Assembly (NCBI GenBank): GCA_013399695.1
Contig: VXAU01001103.1
Coordinates: forward strand, 1-64,000
DNA from: Formicarius rufipectus
Lineage: Eukaryota > Chordata > Aves > Passeriformes > Formicariidae
Direction of reading: 5' to 3'
DNA: 64,000 nucleotides
Below the pieces are notes generated by a model. It ran no database searches, was not told the DNA's origin, and saw only the letters and a program-made list of their open reading frames with translations. The position numbers and the translations under genes were made by a program. Positions 37,070 to 48,190 of the stretch are shown piece by piece (position 1 is the stretch's first letter; each line of letters begins with the position of its first letter).

Positions 37070-37800
37070 TGTAATGAACGTCAACAAGGCAGCTGTATCT
37101 AAGTAACTGGTATCACATTAAAGCCAGCCAGGGTATTTGTTGCAGCTGGGAACAAGCTGAACAAATCATTTAAACAACCTAAACAACTAATCTAACCCAT
37201 GATGTTACCAGTTTATCCCAAAAATTACAGGTGAGATGCAAGCCAGGCCCCAAAGGAAGGTCCACAAAACCAGTCCCTTGTTTACAGTGTTACAGACCAA
37301 CCAGCCACCTCCTTGCCTACTGCCTACCTTGCCTTATAACACAGGATGTTTCTTCTGTGGAGCTCAGCACCTCACACACTGTTAAACAACACTAAATGGC
37401 AAAACATTTTAGAGAGAAATTCAGGGCAGACAAATATGACCTCACAATCATGAGAAATCCTGTATGGACTCCCAAACCAAATCTAGGGAAGAATCTCTTT
37501 CCCAAGCTTCAAGAATCAGAGAGGACACACGGATATTCCAAAACAGTGCTTGCAAAATGCTTCAAAACTACTGAAGCAAAACATGTACAAAGGTGCACAT
37601 TGCAAATTATCCAAACAATCATCATAGCAGAAACAATAGGAGTTTTTAATTCTGTTTCTGTATCATCTTTCTCGTGAACCATTTGTAAAAGGGGAAAACT
37701 TGGTCCTACTTAGACCTGTTTAAAAGAGGCAAAACAATCTAATAATCAAGCTAACAGTAAAAAAACCTCAGTGTAAGTCAGAAGAAAAAATTAAGAAACT
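37070..37800. other. A/C-rich stretch, unclassified
   Basis: Base composition changes from T-rich to A/C-rich on the + strand across about 700 bp ('aaacaacctaaacaactaat', 'cagaccaaccagccacctcc', 'cccaaaccaaatctaggg'). An open frame of 93 codons (37396-37677) has no recognisable motif. An old retroelement is possible. Confidence 0.35.
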
Positions 37801-38189
37801 TAATTTTCTCTTGTCCAAGTGTTGTGTGTTAAGCAGCTGCCCATATTAATAGTCCAGCTTTATTTTCACAGAGCAAGATGGAGTATGGCTCCTTCCATCT
37901 CCAATGTGTGTTATTAAAATAACACACCTCCCAAAAAAGCAGTCTTTGGTGTCACTGGAACAGATGGACTTGGTAGCAGGACAGGGAAAAACATCAGTGG
38001 GCGCCATTTGTGTTTTCTGCTGGTTTTGTCCTGTCGCATCAAGCAGCTAGCCCATTGCAATGCTGCTGTTGGTCTGGCTCATCTGTTATGTGACTGGAAT
38101 CCTCTGGAATGTCTACATCGTCTCTCCATTTTTATTAGAATGCAGGGTAACTTTCTTGGGAGTTCCCCTCATCTGCTGAATGAACATGT

Positions 38190-38425
38190 TGTTGGCTAGA
38201 CTTCGCGAACAAAGTTTTTGGGATAAGCCTGTGCAATGGATTTTTTAGGTGAGGCACAGTGTGCGCGGAACTGGCCCCACCCCCTTTACTCCTGAGGTTC
38301 ATTTTGCCACGGCCGAGCACGCTCGGACTGTGACAACAAGTTCCTCGGGATTCGAACCGGTGTCCTCAGAGGAGGAACCAGCTTCAGAGGCGGCGCCTTA
38401 CACCACTCGGCCAACGCCTGCCGCA
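38190..38425 (-). mobile_element. RTE-tailed tRNA-derived SINE, copy B, with intact pol III boxes
   Basis: 236 bp on the minus strand, flanked by 12-bp duplications gaatgaacatgt (38178-38189 and 38426-38437). The minus-strand head has A box TGGCCGAGTGG and B box GGTTCGAATCC, both matching the tRNA consensus, separated by a long arm as in tRNA-Ser/Leu. The tail is ctttgttcgcgaag then tctagccaacaa. Less CpG decay than copy A suggests it is younger or slower-decaying. It is inverted relative to copy A, and the two bracket exons 3 and 4. Confidence 0.88.
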
Positions 38426-38550
38426 GAATGAACATGTATGCCATATAGAACAGCTCATCTAACCCTTTTTTTTTTCTTCTAAAGTAATTAGTTATGTTTC
38501 TGTGGTGGAACTTCTGGATGGCACAGAAAGATTTCAGAAAGACAGTTATT

Positions 38551-39010
38551 TGTGTATTATCTGTGAACTTGCTGAGAGTTCACTCCATCCCACTGAATCT
38601 TTAATGAGGGCATTAAATAGCTTTGGACTAAGTATTCATCCTGGAGGAACTCTGGTAGTCACTGACTTCTAGCTGGACCTCCCAGAGCTTAAAAGTCCAG
38701 AAGTCCACCTATCTCATGATGCATTTATTCAGTTTGTATCTCACAGATCTATCTTTAAGTTGGTCAAGACTTTTCCTGGTAAACCTCTGTTGCCTCCCCA
38801 GTTAGTTCTTGTCCTTCCAGTGCTGAAAGTGGCTTCAAGAAGGATTTTCTCCAACATTTTTCTAAGAACTGAAGTGAGAGTGATGAGGCTCTTGTTCCAT
38901 GAATCTTATTTCTTGAAGATGGATGTGATATTTACTTTTCTGGAAAACCTTTCCTGATGATCACAACCTTTTGAACATGATCAAAAGCTGTCTTTCACTG
39001 GTGCTGCCTT
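38551..39010 (-). mobile_element. CR1 LINE fragment, reverse-transcriptase region, decayed
   Basis: Text such as 'ctgtgaacttgctgagagtt', 'ctttaatgagggcattaaat', 'gtattcatcctggaggaac' and 'gatggatgtgatatttactt' matches CR1 coding sequence read on the minus strand (the 'cagcaaacttgctgag' and 'ccctggggaacaccac' pattern). Confidence 0.7.
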
Positions 39011-39487
39011 CAATACCCCTGTTTGCATCTAGTGTTCCTGTGAATGGAGGAACTCAATACTCAATATCCTAACTCAATACTTCTGTCTTGCAAGCACTGA
39101 CCCACTGCCACAAACACGGCGAGGATGCTTGATTAACTTGGAGGCCTGAGGAAACAAGATCTTACTAGTGAAAACAGAGGCTAAAAGAAGATTGACTACA
39201 TAAGTCAAATTCTTCATCATGAGGTCTGTTTCTGCTTTTGAATAGTAAACTCTCGTTTTCCCATTTAGTGGGCTCTCATTTCTTTTACAGTGTGTCTCTT
39301 TTTAGAAACATTTTTTGTTGTCAGTCCCTTCATAGCTTCTTCCTATGAGTGCAAAGAATTTCCATTCAGGAGGATTATGAAGCTTCCACTAACAGTTAAA
39401 TTTAAGATACATTTCTTTTTTTTTAATTGAATTTTAAACAAAGCAAAAGAACCAATGTGGCTAAGTATCAGTGTAGAATTTCTTAAA

Positions 39488-39632
39488 TTGGAAGGGCGAT
39501 CTTTAAGGATCATCAGATGCAACTCTGTGCTCCATGTGGGACTACCTAAAACTAAACCATGTTACTAAGAGCATCATCCAGACTCTCCTTGAGCTCTGTC
39601 AAGCTTGGTGCCGTTACCACTACCCCAACCTT
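39488..39632 (-). mobile_element. CR1 LINE 3' fragment
   Basis: 'tttaaggatcatcagatgca', 'ctccatgtgggactacctaa', 'ccatgttactaagagcatca' and 'gagctctgtcaagcttggtg' match a CR1 3' UTR subfamily on the minus strand. Confidence 0.75.
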
Positions 39633-40030
39633 TTCCTTCTTTGGTGTATCCTTGTCTCAGTACAGCCACACACCATGTGCACATGCCCTCACTCAAGCAG
39701 TGCATGTTGCCAGAGTGAGGGTGGCATTGTGGAAATAGGGACTTCCCCTGAAAGCTGGTAAAAGTATATCTGGCACCTAATGTGGTTTTGTGTATGGCCA
39801 ATGTGGGGAGAAAGGGCAGTTACCCACTGCAGAAATTACTGCAATTCTCTCAGCTGAGCTTTTTCAGTAAACTTAATCTGGATGTATAGTTGTCTCTTCC
39901 CTAAATTTAGCCAAAAGGGAAGCGCATCTTAATTTAAAGAAGTGTTTGTAATGTAGGGTCTTTTCACATAGATGATCTTGGCAAAGAAAACAAACATATT
40001 GGAAGTGTTCCTGAGGGAGAAGAAGGCAAG

Positions 40031-40118
40031 TGTGTGGGTTTTTCTGGTTTAGTTTGGTATTTTGTTTTGTTGTTTGTTGGTTTGGGGTTTTTTGTTTGTC
40101 TTTTGTTTTTCTTTCTTT
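40031..40118 (+). repeat. T/G-rich low-complexity tract
   Basis: 'tttggtattttgttttgttg' and 'gtttggggttttttgtttgt' runs, same strand sense as the tracts at 17476 and 22621. Confidence 0.8.
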
Positions 40119-42269
40119 ATCGATACAAGGGACCTTTAGGAGTAATGTATCCTTTTTCTGTCAGAGATAAGTTTAGAAGAGAGATTTGTGTTTTTTATCA
40201 TAGGGGCCAAATAATTAATTTTACAAGAGACTTTCTTGATCTTTAAAGATGGTATAATCTGTAGGCTGAACTGAAGTTCTGTCTTACTGATACACTCTTA
40301 ATCACATCAAAATTTCCTATCTACAGTTGCCATTTTTCATAGCTTTTGTAATGAATTAACAGGCTGCAGGCTTTGGTACACCAAAAATTTTAGGGCTCAA
40401 GGTTTGCTATGTTCAGATTTTGTTTTCTAAATACTGTAGGGGATTTATTTTCACTTTGTGTATAACTAGATTTGGCCAATCACACCTCATATTGTACTAA
40501 TGCTGATCATTCCATCTGTAAATGTTTCTGTAGACTGCCAATGTGTTTTGAAATATGGTTTATAATACTGAGGCTGTTAATGGTTGAAATACTTGCCCAG
40601 AAACTGAGATATCTTAGAAATCCATTACTCTTTTTCAAAATGTCAGCTTTCTAAGAATGTATATGTATAATGATGAATATATAAATATTTCTGAACTGGA
40701 ATGTTTCTGAATTTTAAAAAGAAAATTTATGCAGTGTTTAAATCTTATTTTATTTTAGTGAGTCAGACTTTTATGCTTCAGGATGAAAGTGGCAGCTTCC
40801 AACCCTAGGAGAAAGAATTTCTTGGCGAAGTATTTTGTTTCTTCACTTTTAATTTCAGGATAAGGCAAACCCTGGTACTCGTGATTGTATTTCTCTTCCA
40901 CATACATGTGCATCTTTTTGTCATATGAGTGTATGAACAAAAGTATTTGAGGCAATAAAATATTTGCTTAAACTCTGAAATTAGTGGATACACTTATGTT
41001 TGCTTTTCTCTGAAAGATGGTTCGATTTTATGCAAAAGGTTTGTTCTATTAAGTTTGTGTGATTGCAGAACATTGCAGAATTCAATTTAAAGAACAGTAT
41101 TACTTAACCACCCATTTGATATTATCTGTGAGAAGAAATAATGCTAGACACATGCTTTTTTTTTTTCCTCTGCTTTTGTGCAGGTTTATGGTATGCACAT
41201 GTGACTGCAAATTTTCCTTGTGACTGATTGCTCTTTGTTAGCTTGTACTTTCTCCTGCTTTCAGCTGGACTGAATGCAGTGAAAACCCTTGGAAGGTTGA
41301 GGTTAGAAAGTATTCATCAGGGAAAGGATCACTTTTAAGATTTTTTTTATTTCAAATTTTAATACATGAACCTTTGATCAAGGGAGAAAAACAGCTTTAT
41401 TACCTTCTTTCTCTGCCTTTGAATTGTCTGCATTGTTGAAAACAAGCTGGTAAAAGTAATTTTTATTACCTAGGCATGTCCCTTAATATTTTCTAGGCTA
41501 CCATATGATCTTCTGAACAAAGTTGTCTGCAAAAAGGTTCATTTGGAGCAGTGTTTAAGTAATTTAAAAAAAAATTGAAATCCTGTCTTCAAAAAGCTGT
41601 AGGCAGTAAAATATAATACTGACTTGGAGAGGTAAAATGTGGAGTATGCATATCTATATCCTAGATTTCCTAATTTTGCCCTTCCCATTTTTTTATTAAT
41701 AAGTATGAGGCATGCGATGTGTCAGCTCATTCCTCTCCCCTGAGTCAGAGGATGTTTTGGTCATCTGAAGAAGCAAGGGTAACCACACAGGGCATTCACA
41801 AAACCACTGTGACTTTATGCATGGGAAGAGACAGTTGTTTCCTTGCAGGTGCAGTGCTCTGCATCTTCTCTCCAGCTTTGCTGGGCTTGTCAGACAGCGG
41901 GTAAGCTGTTTCTGGCATTTAGTGCTTTGAAACAGTGGATAAATGAATGGCTGTCCTAGAAATCAGTAAAATCCAGGCACAGCAGCACTGGAGTAGAAAA
42001 CAAGATCTTAGCCACGTTTTCCTCAGATGAAAGGAATAATCTTTGCATGTCTGGTAACTGCTCTGTAAAGACATATTTACCTGTGGTTTCTGGTGATGAT
42101 CTGTACTTAACAGTCTTTAAAATCAAGAAAGGGAGCTAGACCCTTTCTATTGTGAAACTGCTGCTTGCTTATCAGCAACACAGTTTACTGTACTCTAGAT
42201 TGCACAGAAGCTGAAATTAGAGACATACTGATTTTACTTTAAAACCTCAGTCTGTTTAGATTGTATCTG

Positions 42270-42462
42270 TGTGGTGAGTTAACCTTGGCTAAGGGCTGAA
42301 CTCCCACCTAGATGCTTGGTCACTCACTCTGCCCCCTCAGTAGGGCAGGGGAAGAAATTAGGATGGGAAAGCTCTTAGGTCAGGATGCAGATGGGGAGAT
42401 TGTTTGCCAGTTAATGTCATAAGCAAAACAGACTCTACTTGGGGAAAATTATTTAACAGTGT
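42270..42462 (+). mobile_element. 5' part of an avian ERVL-type LTR, decayed
   Basis: Begins TGTGGTGAGTTAACCTTGGC and continues through 'cagtagggcaggggaagaaa', 'gttaatgtcataagcaaaac' and 'agactctacttggggaaaat'. This is the start of a widespread avian ERVL LTR as remembered. It lacks the 3' part and a visible duplication. It ends 160 bp before the ENL-type exon. Confidence 0.7.
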
Positions 42463-42622
42463 AGTTTCATTAACTCATTCCATACTGAGAAGAAACATGA
42501 ATACTGTTTGTTGGACTTTTATTCTTCTACCAGTGTGATTTGTTTGTTAGTTCTTAGGCAAGTGAAACTCTTCCTGTTCTTGTTGGTAGTGTTTGATTGA
42601 CATGTGTTTCATCTTACAACAG

Positions 42623-42742
42623 ATCATGGTAATGTCAGATGGCCCATCGTTCTCCTCAGGACAGAGCCTTCATCTCCCCAGCCTTCCTAGTAACTCCCTG
42701 TCTTTTTCTGAAGTGAAGAAGAAGTCATCTCATGGGCCAAAG
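42623..42742 (+). CDS. MLLT3: ENL-type exon of MLLT3 between exons 4 and 5 (predicted, perhaps alternative)
   Basis: A 120-bp block with no stop, exactly 40 codons, phase 0 at both ends, between acceptor tttcatcttacaacag and donor gtgaga. It reads IMVMSDGPSFSSGQ ... LPSLPSNSLSFSEVKKKSSHGPK. Joined after exon 4 it gives KAGG-IMVM, and before exon 5 SHGPK-DP. Human ENL (MLLT1), recalled from memory, has KAGG-VMVM at the first point, a Pro/Ser-rich middle with LSAFSDPKK, and SHGSK-D at the second. Canonical human AF9 goes directly from KAGG to DPN. Because the length is a multiple of three, inclusion or skipping both keep the frame. The polypyrimidine tract is modest, which would allow alternative use. 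The exon is a strong call; how much it is used is unknown. Confidence 0.85.
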
Positions 42743-45700
42743 GTGAGACTTATTTTGCTAGAAGATGCTTGAGCCACTGGTGCTTTTCCTGGGAATTACC
42801 TTGAGAGGAAGAAAAAATATTTGTAGTTATTTCTGCAATCTTTCCAGTGATAGCAGATCTTGACATTTCTTTACTGTGAACTGTTTGCTTTGTGAAAATA
42901 CTGCAGGACAAGGATGGCTGTGGAACAGGTGCCAGTGAAGGTTCTCCAGTTTTTGTACCTCCACAGTTTGTTTCCCTGATTTTGCAGAAGGAGTTATAGT
43001 GGTCTGTTGTAGTAATAGGGGATTCTGGTAATGGAAGTGGGATCTGCAGAAATGTAAAGAATATTAATTAATAGTAATAATAACCTTATTTATTAAGCAT
43101 TTCTAAAGATAATGTTGTAAAGTGAAACTTGTAAAGTTGTGTTCTTTAGGATTTTTCATTTTGTTTTCAATTTCAAAGGTTAATCCTTTACTAGATTTTT
43201 CAAAGAGCAGTACATCATCAGCCTCCAGGGCATCAAATTGAATCTCCAGCCTCGAATGTGGTAAAAAAGGAACCATTTCAGTCATACAAATGGATCTTTC
43301 TTAAAGAGTAGATAGTTCCTTTAGTCTGACAAAATGAATTGATGGTATGGGATAATAAAGATTGTGTTGTTGTTTATGCAAATAACCGACATAACACAAG
43401 AACTTTCTTTGTAAGTGAATAACATACAAACCATTTAGCTATTATGTTAAATTGTTTGTGTTTTTATTTTCTTTGCATCTTGTCGATGTGAAATGTGTAT
43501 CTTGCAGCGCATGTACTACAAGGGGCAATACTCATTTTTATTAATAACTTTCATGTTCAGTTTCTGTGCCAAATCTTGTATCTCTGGGTTTTTTTGTAAG
43601 CAAATGCTAACCTTAGATGTCATTCTCCAAACCACATTTGCACGGTGAGCTTTTGTCTGATGTAGAACATTGACAGGTGTGTAGTGTGTTTAGGGTGAAA
43701 CAAAGTGAGGTGCATGTTTACTGTGCTCATCCATATAAACTAATGTTTTAAATGTTTCATTTTTTCTGAAGCAGCTGAAACACCTGCAGAGAGCTTCGCT
43801 CATACCAGGCAGTTAGATGGGTCAGTAGGTTAGAGATGCATCACATCTCAGGATCCGTGCACTTGGGATCCACAAAAAAATAAAATTAGTTACCTATCTG
43901 GGAATGCTGGGAATGCTTGTCCTTCCTCATCTGTCATGGTGCAGGCATCCCCTGTATCACATTGAAAAGCATGAAAGTCTGAAGAGCATAGTTGGTAATG
44001 AATCAGTTTCAAAAACTGGAGCTTTTTTGGTAAGCTGATGTTTTGTGTCTTCCAGATTGGAGGTTTGGTTTATATAATTTCTGTAAATTAGCAGATTCTG
44101 ATGAAACTGTTTAAGATGATGACTGCAGGAGACAACAATTTCCAGGTGATCATGGCAGCATAATGGCCCTTTAGCTCTTTCTGTCCATCTCTCCTGCCAT
44201 CAATATGCTCTCTCTGCTCCCAGAATGCATCTCAGTCCTTAGAATGAGCTGTGTTGGCCAGAATCTGAGCAGAAGTTGAGTACAGCAGTCACAATAGCAC
44301 AGTTTTTCTCTACTGGTAAGACTTTAGATTTTTATCATGCTTTTGCTTCATTACTTATTTTTAAAGCTATGTTAACCATTTCATAGAACAATGCTGTATA
44401 TCTTGTACTTAGTGTTACTTGGCTTAAGAAAGGAAGACACATGCAGGTATTTTAACATGCCTGTGATTCTCTGTATTATTCTTTTGGTGTTTGTTACATG
44501 ATGTATCATCTAACATTCCCTTGAGTTGCTTCAATAATTGATGGATACATAAATGCCTATGGTGTGCAAATATATTACCTATCGAAACCTCACAATCTCA
44601 GTTTTTCATATGAACTTGAGAAAAGACTGTTTTATTTCTCCCTCTTAGTAGAAATACTTAACTTACTCTTATTTCTTGCAACACTTCTTAAGGTGGAAAG
44701 GAAAAGAAATATTTAAACACTGTTAGATTTTGATAAATAAGAAAATGGTTTGAAAGTGTGTTCTGATTTTCAGCAAGATCTATGCTGTACATGATAAAGC
44801 ATAGTAAAAAAAAAAGTGAAAAGCCACTTTTCATCCCCATCAGCCTTCCATATTCATCATTTTACTTACAAATTTTATGTTCCTCTTGCTGTTTCCTATA
44901 TGTCTTTGTTGGCCTCTGGGTAGTTAGTCACAGAAATTTAGGAAATAAGAAAGTAAACTTTTTTACTTAGAGAATGAATGCAGATATAAAAGCACTGAGT
45001 TGGCTGCCTTAATGAAGGGGTAACTCTAAGAGACTATGTAAGACTGATATATAAATATGTTTATATCATAAATATTTCAGATATGATTTCTATGTGAACA
45101 TCATCTTTCACGTTGTAGAAGAGGAAAGCAGTCCAGTTTCAAATTTGAGAAGACAAGATAGATCTAAAGTTTCTATTGGTTTTAATACTGTTGTGCCCCA
45201 GAACCTTTTTCACAGCTCTCATCTCTTGGAAAACCTCTAAAATAAGACTTTCCTTTGAAGGAATTTAAAATAACATGGTAAGGAGTCCAGTAAGAAAAAT
45301 AATGACTCTACATAGTTTAGTAATAACATGTATTTTATTCCTCCCCAGGGCAGCATTTTACAGTTCTGGTATGATAGAGCAAGATTTGAAGCTAAAAGCG
45401 TTAATGATTAGTTCATATGTCAAACATGGCATCAAACAAATAGGTTTTGGGTTTTTTTAATAATAATTTTAGAGAAAAACCACCAGAAAAGGAATTATGA
45501 CTGAAGTAAAACATTTCAAGGAATGATTATTGCTTCTTTGGTTTTTTTATTACTAGTCTGAGAAATTAAGAAGTGCTTTATGTTCAGGCATTCTGATGCC
45601 ATTATAGTATTATTCTTTGTTGCTGCTTCTGCTCATTGTTAATATTGATATATATACAGTTACGTTGTTCGATTCTCAGGTCTGACTCATAAATACATTT

Positions 45701-47581
45701 GCAGTACTGATGCATGAAGTGTCTGAAGAAAAAGCACAATTGAATATTTTGGGCAGCACTGTGTGAAAACTCTGTGTTTCACTAAATAAGATATTGAGAA
45801 TGGAAGAAAATTTCAAAGTAATTGTTTTTGCTTAATTAGTCCCACTTATCGCTATAAAGAAGGGAGATACTGCAGATTCTGTGCATGTTTTATGCGTAAA
45901 TTAATCGGGTCCTACAGCTTTAAATACTGGCTTAACACATCCTGATTGGACAAGTATGAGTAGCTATCTACCAACATGGAGCACATCAGTGGATATAGTC
46001 TCAGTCTTAATTTCGCTAACTGACACATCTATCTACCAGTAAGAAGGTTAATTTTGCTTTGTTTTATTGCATAGTTGTTTGGTTTTTTTTCATAGCGGTT
46101 TTGTTGAGTGCATTACTTTGAAATTAGTCAGCCCCTCTGGAGGCAGGAGGCTGACCATGTGTCCTTTGGTCCTTTATTGTTCTACACACTTCTGCTGTCC
46201 TATCTATGTTGCGTTTAAAAGGGTAGTTAAGGGGCAAGAAAAGCTAAATATATTTTCTCCTCTGCAGTTTTGTAAACTTGTGACAGTGTTAGATAGCCAG
46301 ATATACCATACTTAAATACACATCTGTTCTAGGTAAAGAAATAGTAAATCAAATGGGTACATGCAATGCACATTGAAGTGTTTCTAAAAGTTTCTCACAT
46401 GCTAGGCAACAAGTAGGAAGAAATGCTTATAATCAACTTGGAAGAAAGTAAGCAATATAAACTTCTTGACTGTAGGTTACTGTAAATAGAAATATCATTT
46501 TGAAGATTTGAAGTAGTATAAAAAAAAAATTGTCTTGTAGAGAGTGCTGCAGGTGTTTAGAACAGTGCAGTCTTCTGGGTGTTTTTGTGAGCCCAGTGCT
46601 GCCAGTTTCAGTGCAAGTGGGTGATGCTGGAACTATTCCTGTGTTTTGAAAATTTTGAGGTGTTAATTCTCAGAAGAAAGAAACCCATATGACCCACTCT
46701 GGATGGTTTCTTTATTGCTGATTCCTTCCTTGTCAGTTTCTTTATTGCTAGTTCTAGCTGCAGTTCACCACTTTCCCTGCTACTTCAACTTTTCAGGTTT
46801 AACTGAGTGAGGACTGATACTGCTCTACTTTTTCTGGTTTTGCCTGTCTTACAGTACCTCACAGTCATCACCTTCTCAGAAGTGACTTTCCACTTAAAAT
46901 AGTTAAATGTAGAAGATAATACAATCAAATGCTCATCAGAAACACCAGCAATATATATAAAGAAGGAGGCTTTTTTAGTAAAGGAGGTTTTCCATAAAAA
47001 GACATTAACTATTGTCTGTCCAGTCATATCTTCCATAGCTGGACTGGACCCAGAGCAGTTACTGTGTATAAGGAAAAAGATTGGTCAAAAGCTGGAGAGA
47101 GTATCTCGGTACAGAATTCAAACTTGGCCTGAAATGTTATCAGGAGCTCATTTTGCTCTGATTGTGTAGTAGTTCTGTTAATGTCATATGGTTCGTATCT
47201 TCATCTTTCCTTATGATTTTTTTTTCCTGATAGCTAATGGCACTGGTATCCTCATAACCTGTCTTTATGTTCATCTTGCGATGTTTCTTATAAAAACGTG
47301 TATAATGCGTAAGGTAAAAGCTAACTTGTCTTGCAGATATTGACAAGCAGTGGCAGCTGTTCATGTTCGACTAGTTTGTGACAGGTATTTTGACCAAAAT
47401 GTTGGGGTTTGTATCTATTCTTAAGTGGGTGTTGCTGTTTCTGGCTTTCCATCTGCAGTTCCATGTTTTGCCTATGAATCCTGTGTCCATATTGTGTCTG
47501 CCTTTTCAGTCTTTAAGTGTTCTTTTTTTGTTCTTTTGTTTGTTTTTTTTTAAAGTAAAATTTTTCATTTGCTTTTTGCAG
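42743..47581 (+). other. MLLT3: MLLT3 intron between the ENL-type exon and exon 5
   Basis: A 4.8-kb segment starting gtgaga and ending ttgcag. No gene or nameable transposon was seen. It is A/T-rich and has several short T/G runs (near 45445 and 46078). Confidence 0.8.
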
Positions 47582-48190
47582 GACCCAACTAGGATTCTGA
47601 ACACGAATAGCAGTAGCAGCAGTAGTAACAGTTTTTCAAAGACCCACAAATTGTCAAAGGAGCACAAAGAAAAAACTTCTAAAGACTCAAAAGAACATAA
47701 AAGTGCCTTCAAAGAGCCTTCCAGGGAACATAACAAATCTTCCAAAGAATCCTCTAAGAAACCCAAAGAAAACAAACCACTGAAAGATGAAAAAATGGTT
47801 CCTAAGATGGCCTTTAAGGAACCCAAACCCATGTCCAAGGAGCCAAAATCTGAAAACACCCCCATCATTACCATAACATGTGGGCAGCAACAAGAAAAGA
47901 AGACTCTCACAAAAAGACCCTCTGTGCTGGACTCTGATGAACCTTCTGCTAAAAAAAGAAAAAAAAACAGCTCAGATTCATTATTTAAAAGTTTTTCTGG
48001 TACCCCATCACTGATTCTTACTTGTTCAGCTGACAAAAAACAGACAAAGGATAAATCTCAACTCAGGCTGGGGAGAGTCAAAATTGAAAATGATGCGCTG
48101 GAAGGGAAGACACCTACTCTGCCACCTTTTGATGATATTGTAGATCCCAGTGATTCTGATGTAGAGGAAAACACATCCTCCAAATCTGAA
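47582..48190 (+). CDS. MLLT3: MLLT3 exon 5: Ser tract, Lys/Ser/Glu-rich linker and nuclear localisation motif
   Basis: A 609-bp exon of 203 codons, phase 0 at both ends, between acceptor tttgctttttgcag and strong donor gtaagt. From the start: DPTRILNTN, only six consecutive Ser (residues 10-15), then a basic/acidic low-complexity linker (SKEHKEK, SKDSKEHKSAFKEP, KESSKKPKENKPLK), AFKEPKPMSKEP, the nuclear localisation motif SAKKRKKNSS (residues about 121-130), LFKSFS, LILTCSADKKQ and DDIVDPSDSDVEEN near the end. All follow the human AF9 linker. In human AF9 the Ser run is about 42 residues, so it is far shorter here. The linker is disordered and connects the YEATS reader to the partner-binding AHD. 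An open frame begins upstream and runs past the donor, but those parts are intronic. Confidence 0.97.

Larger units (their letters stand above)
31249..42622 (+). other. MLLT3: MLLT3 intron between exon 4 and the ENL-type exon
   Basis: An 11.4-kb segment starting gtgagt and ending acaacag. It holds an inverted RTE-tailed SINE, several decayed CR1 pieces, a CTTT/CCTT simple repeat, a T/G tract, an A/C-rich unclassified stretch and an ERVL-type LTR fragment. Stretches 33450-37060 and 40130-42265 show nothing recognisable. Confidence 0.8.
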
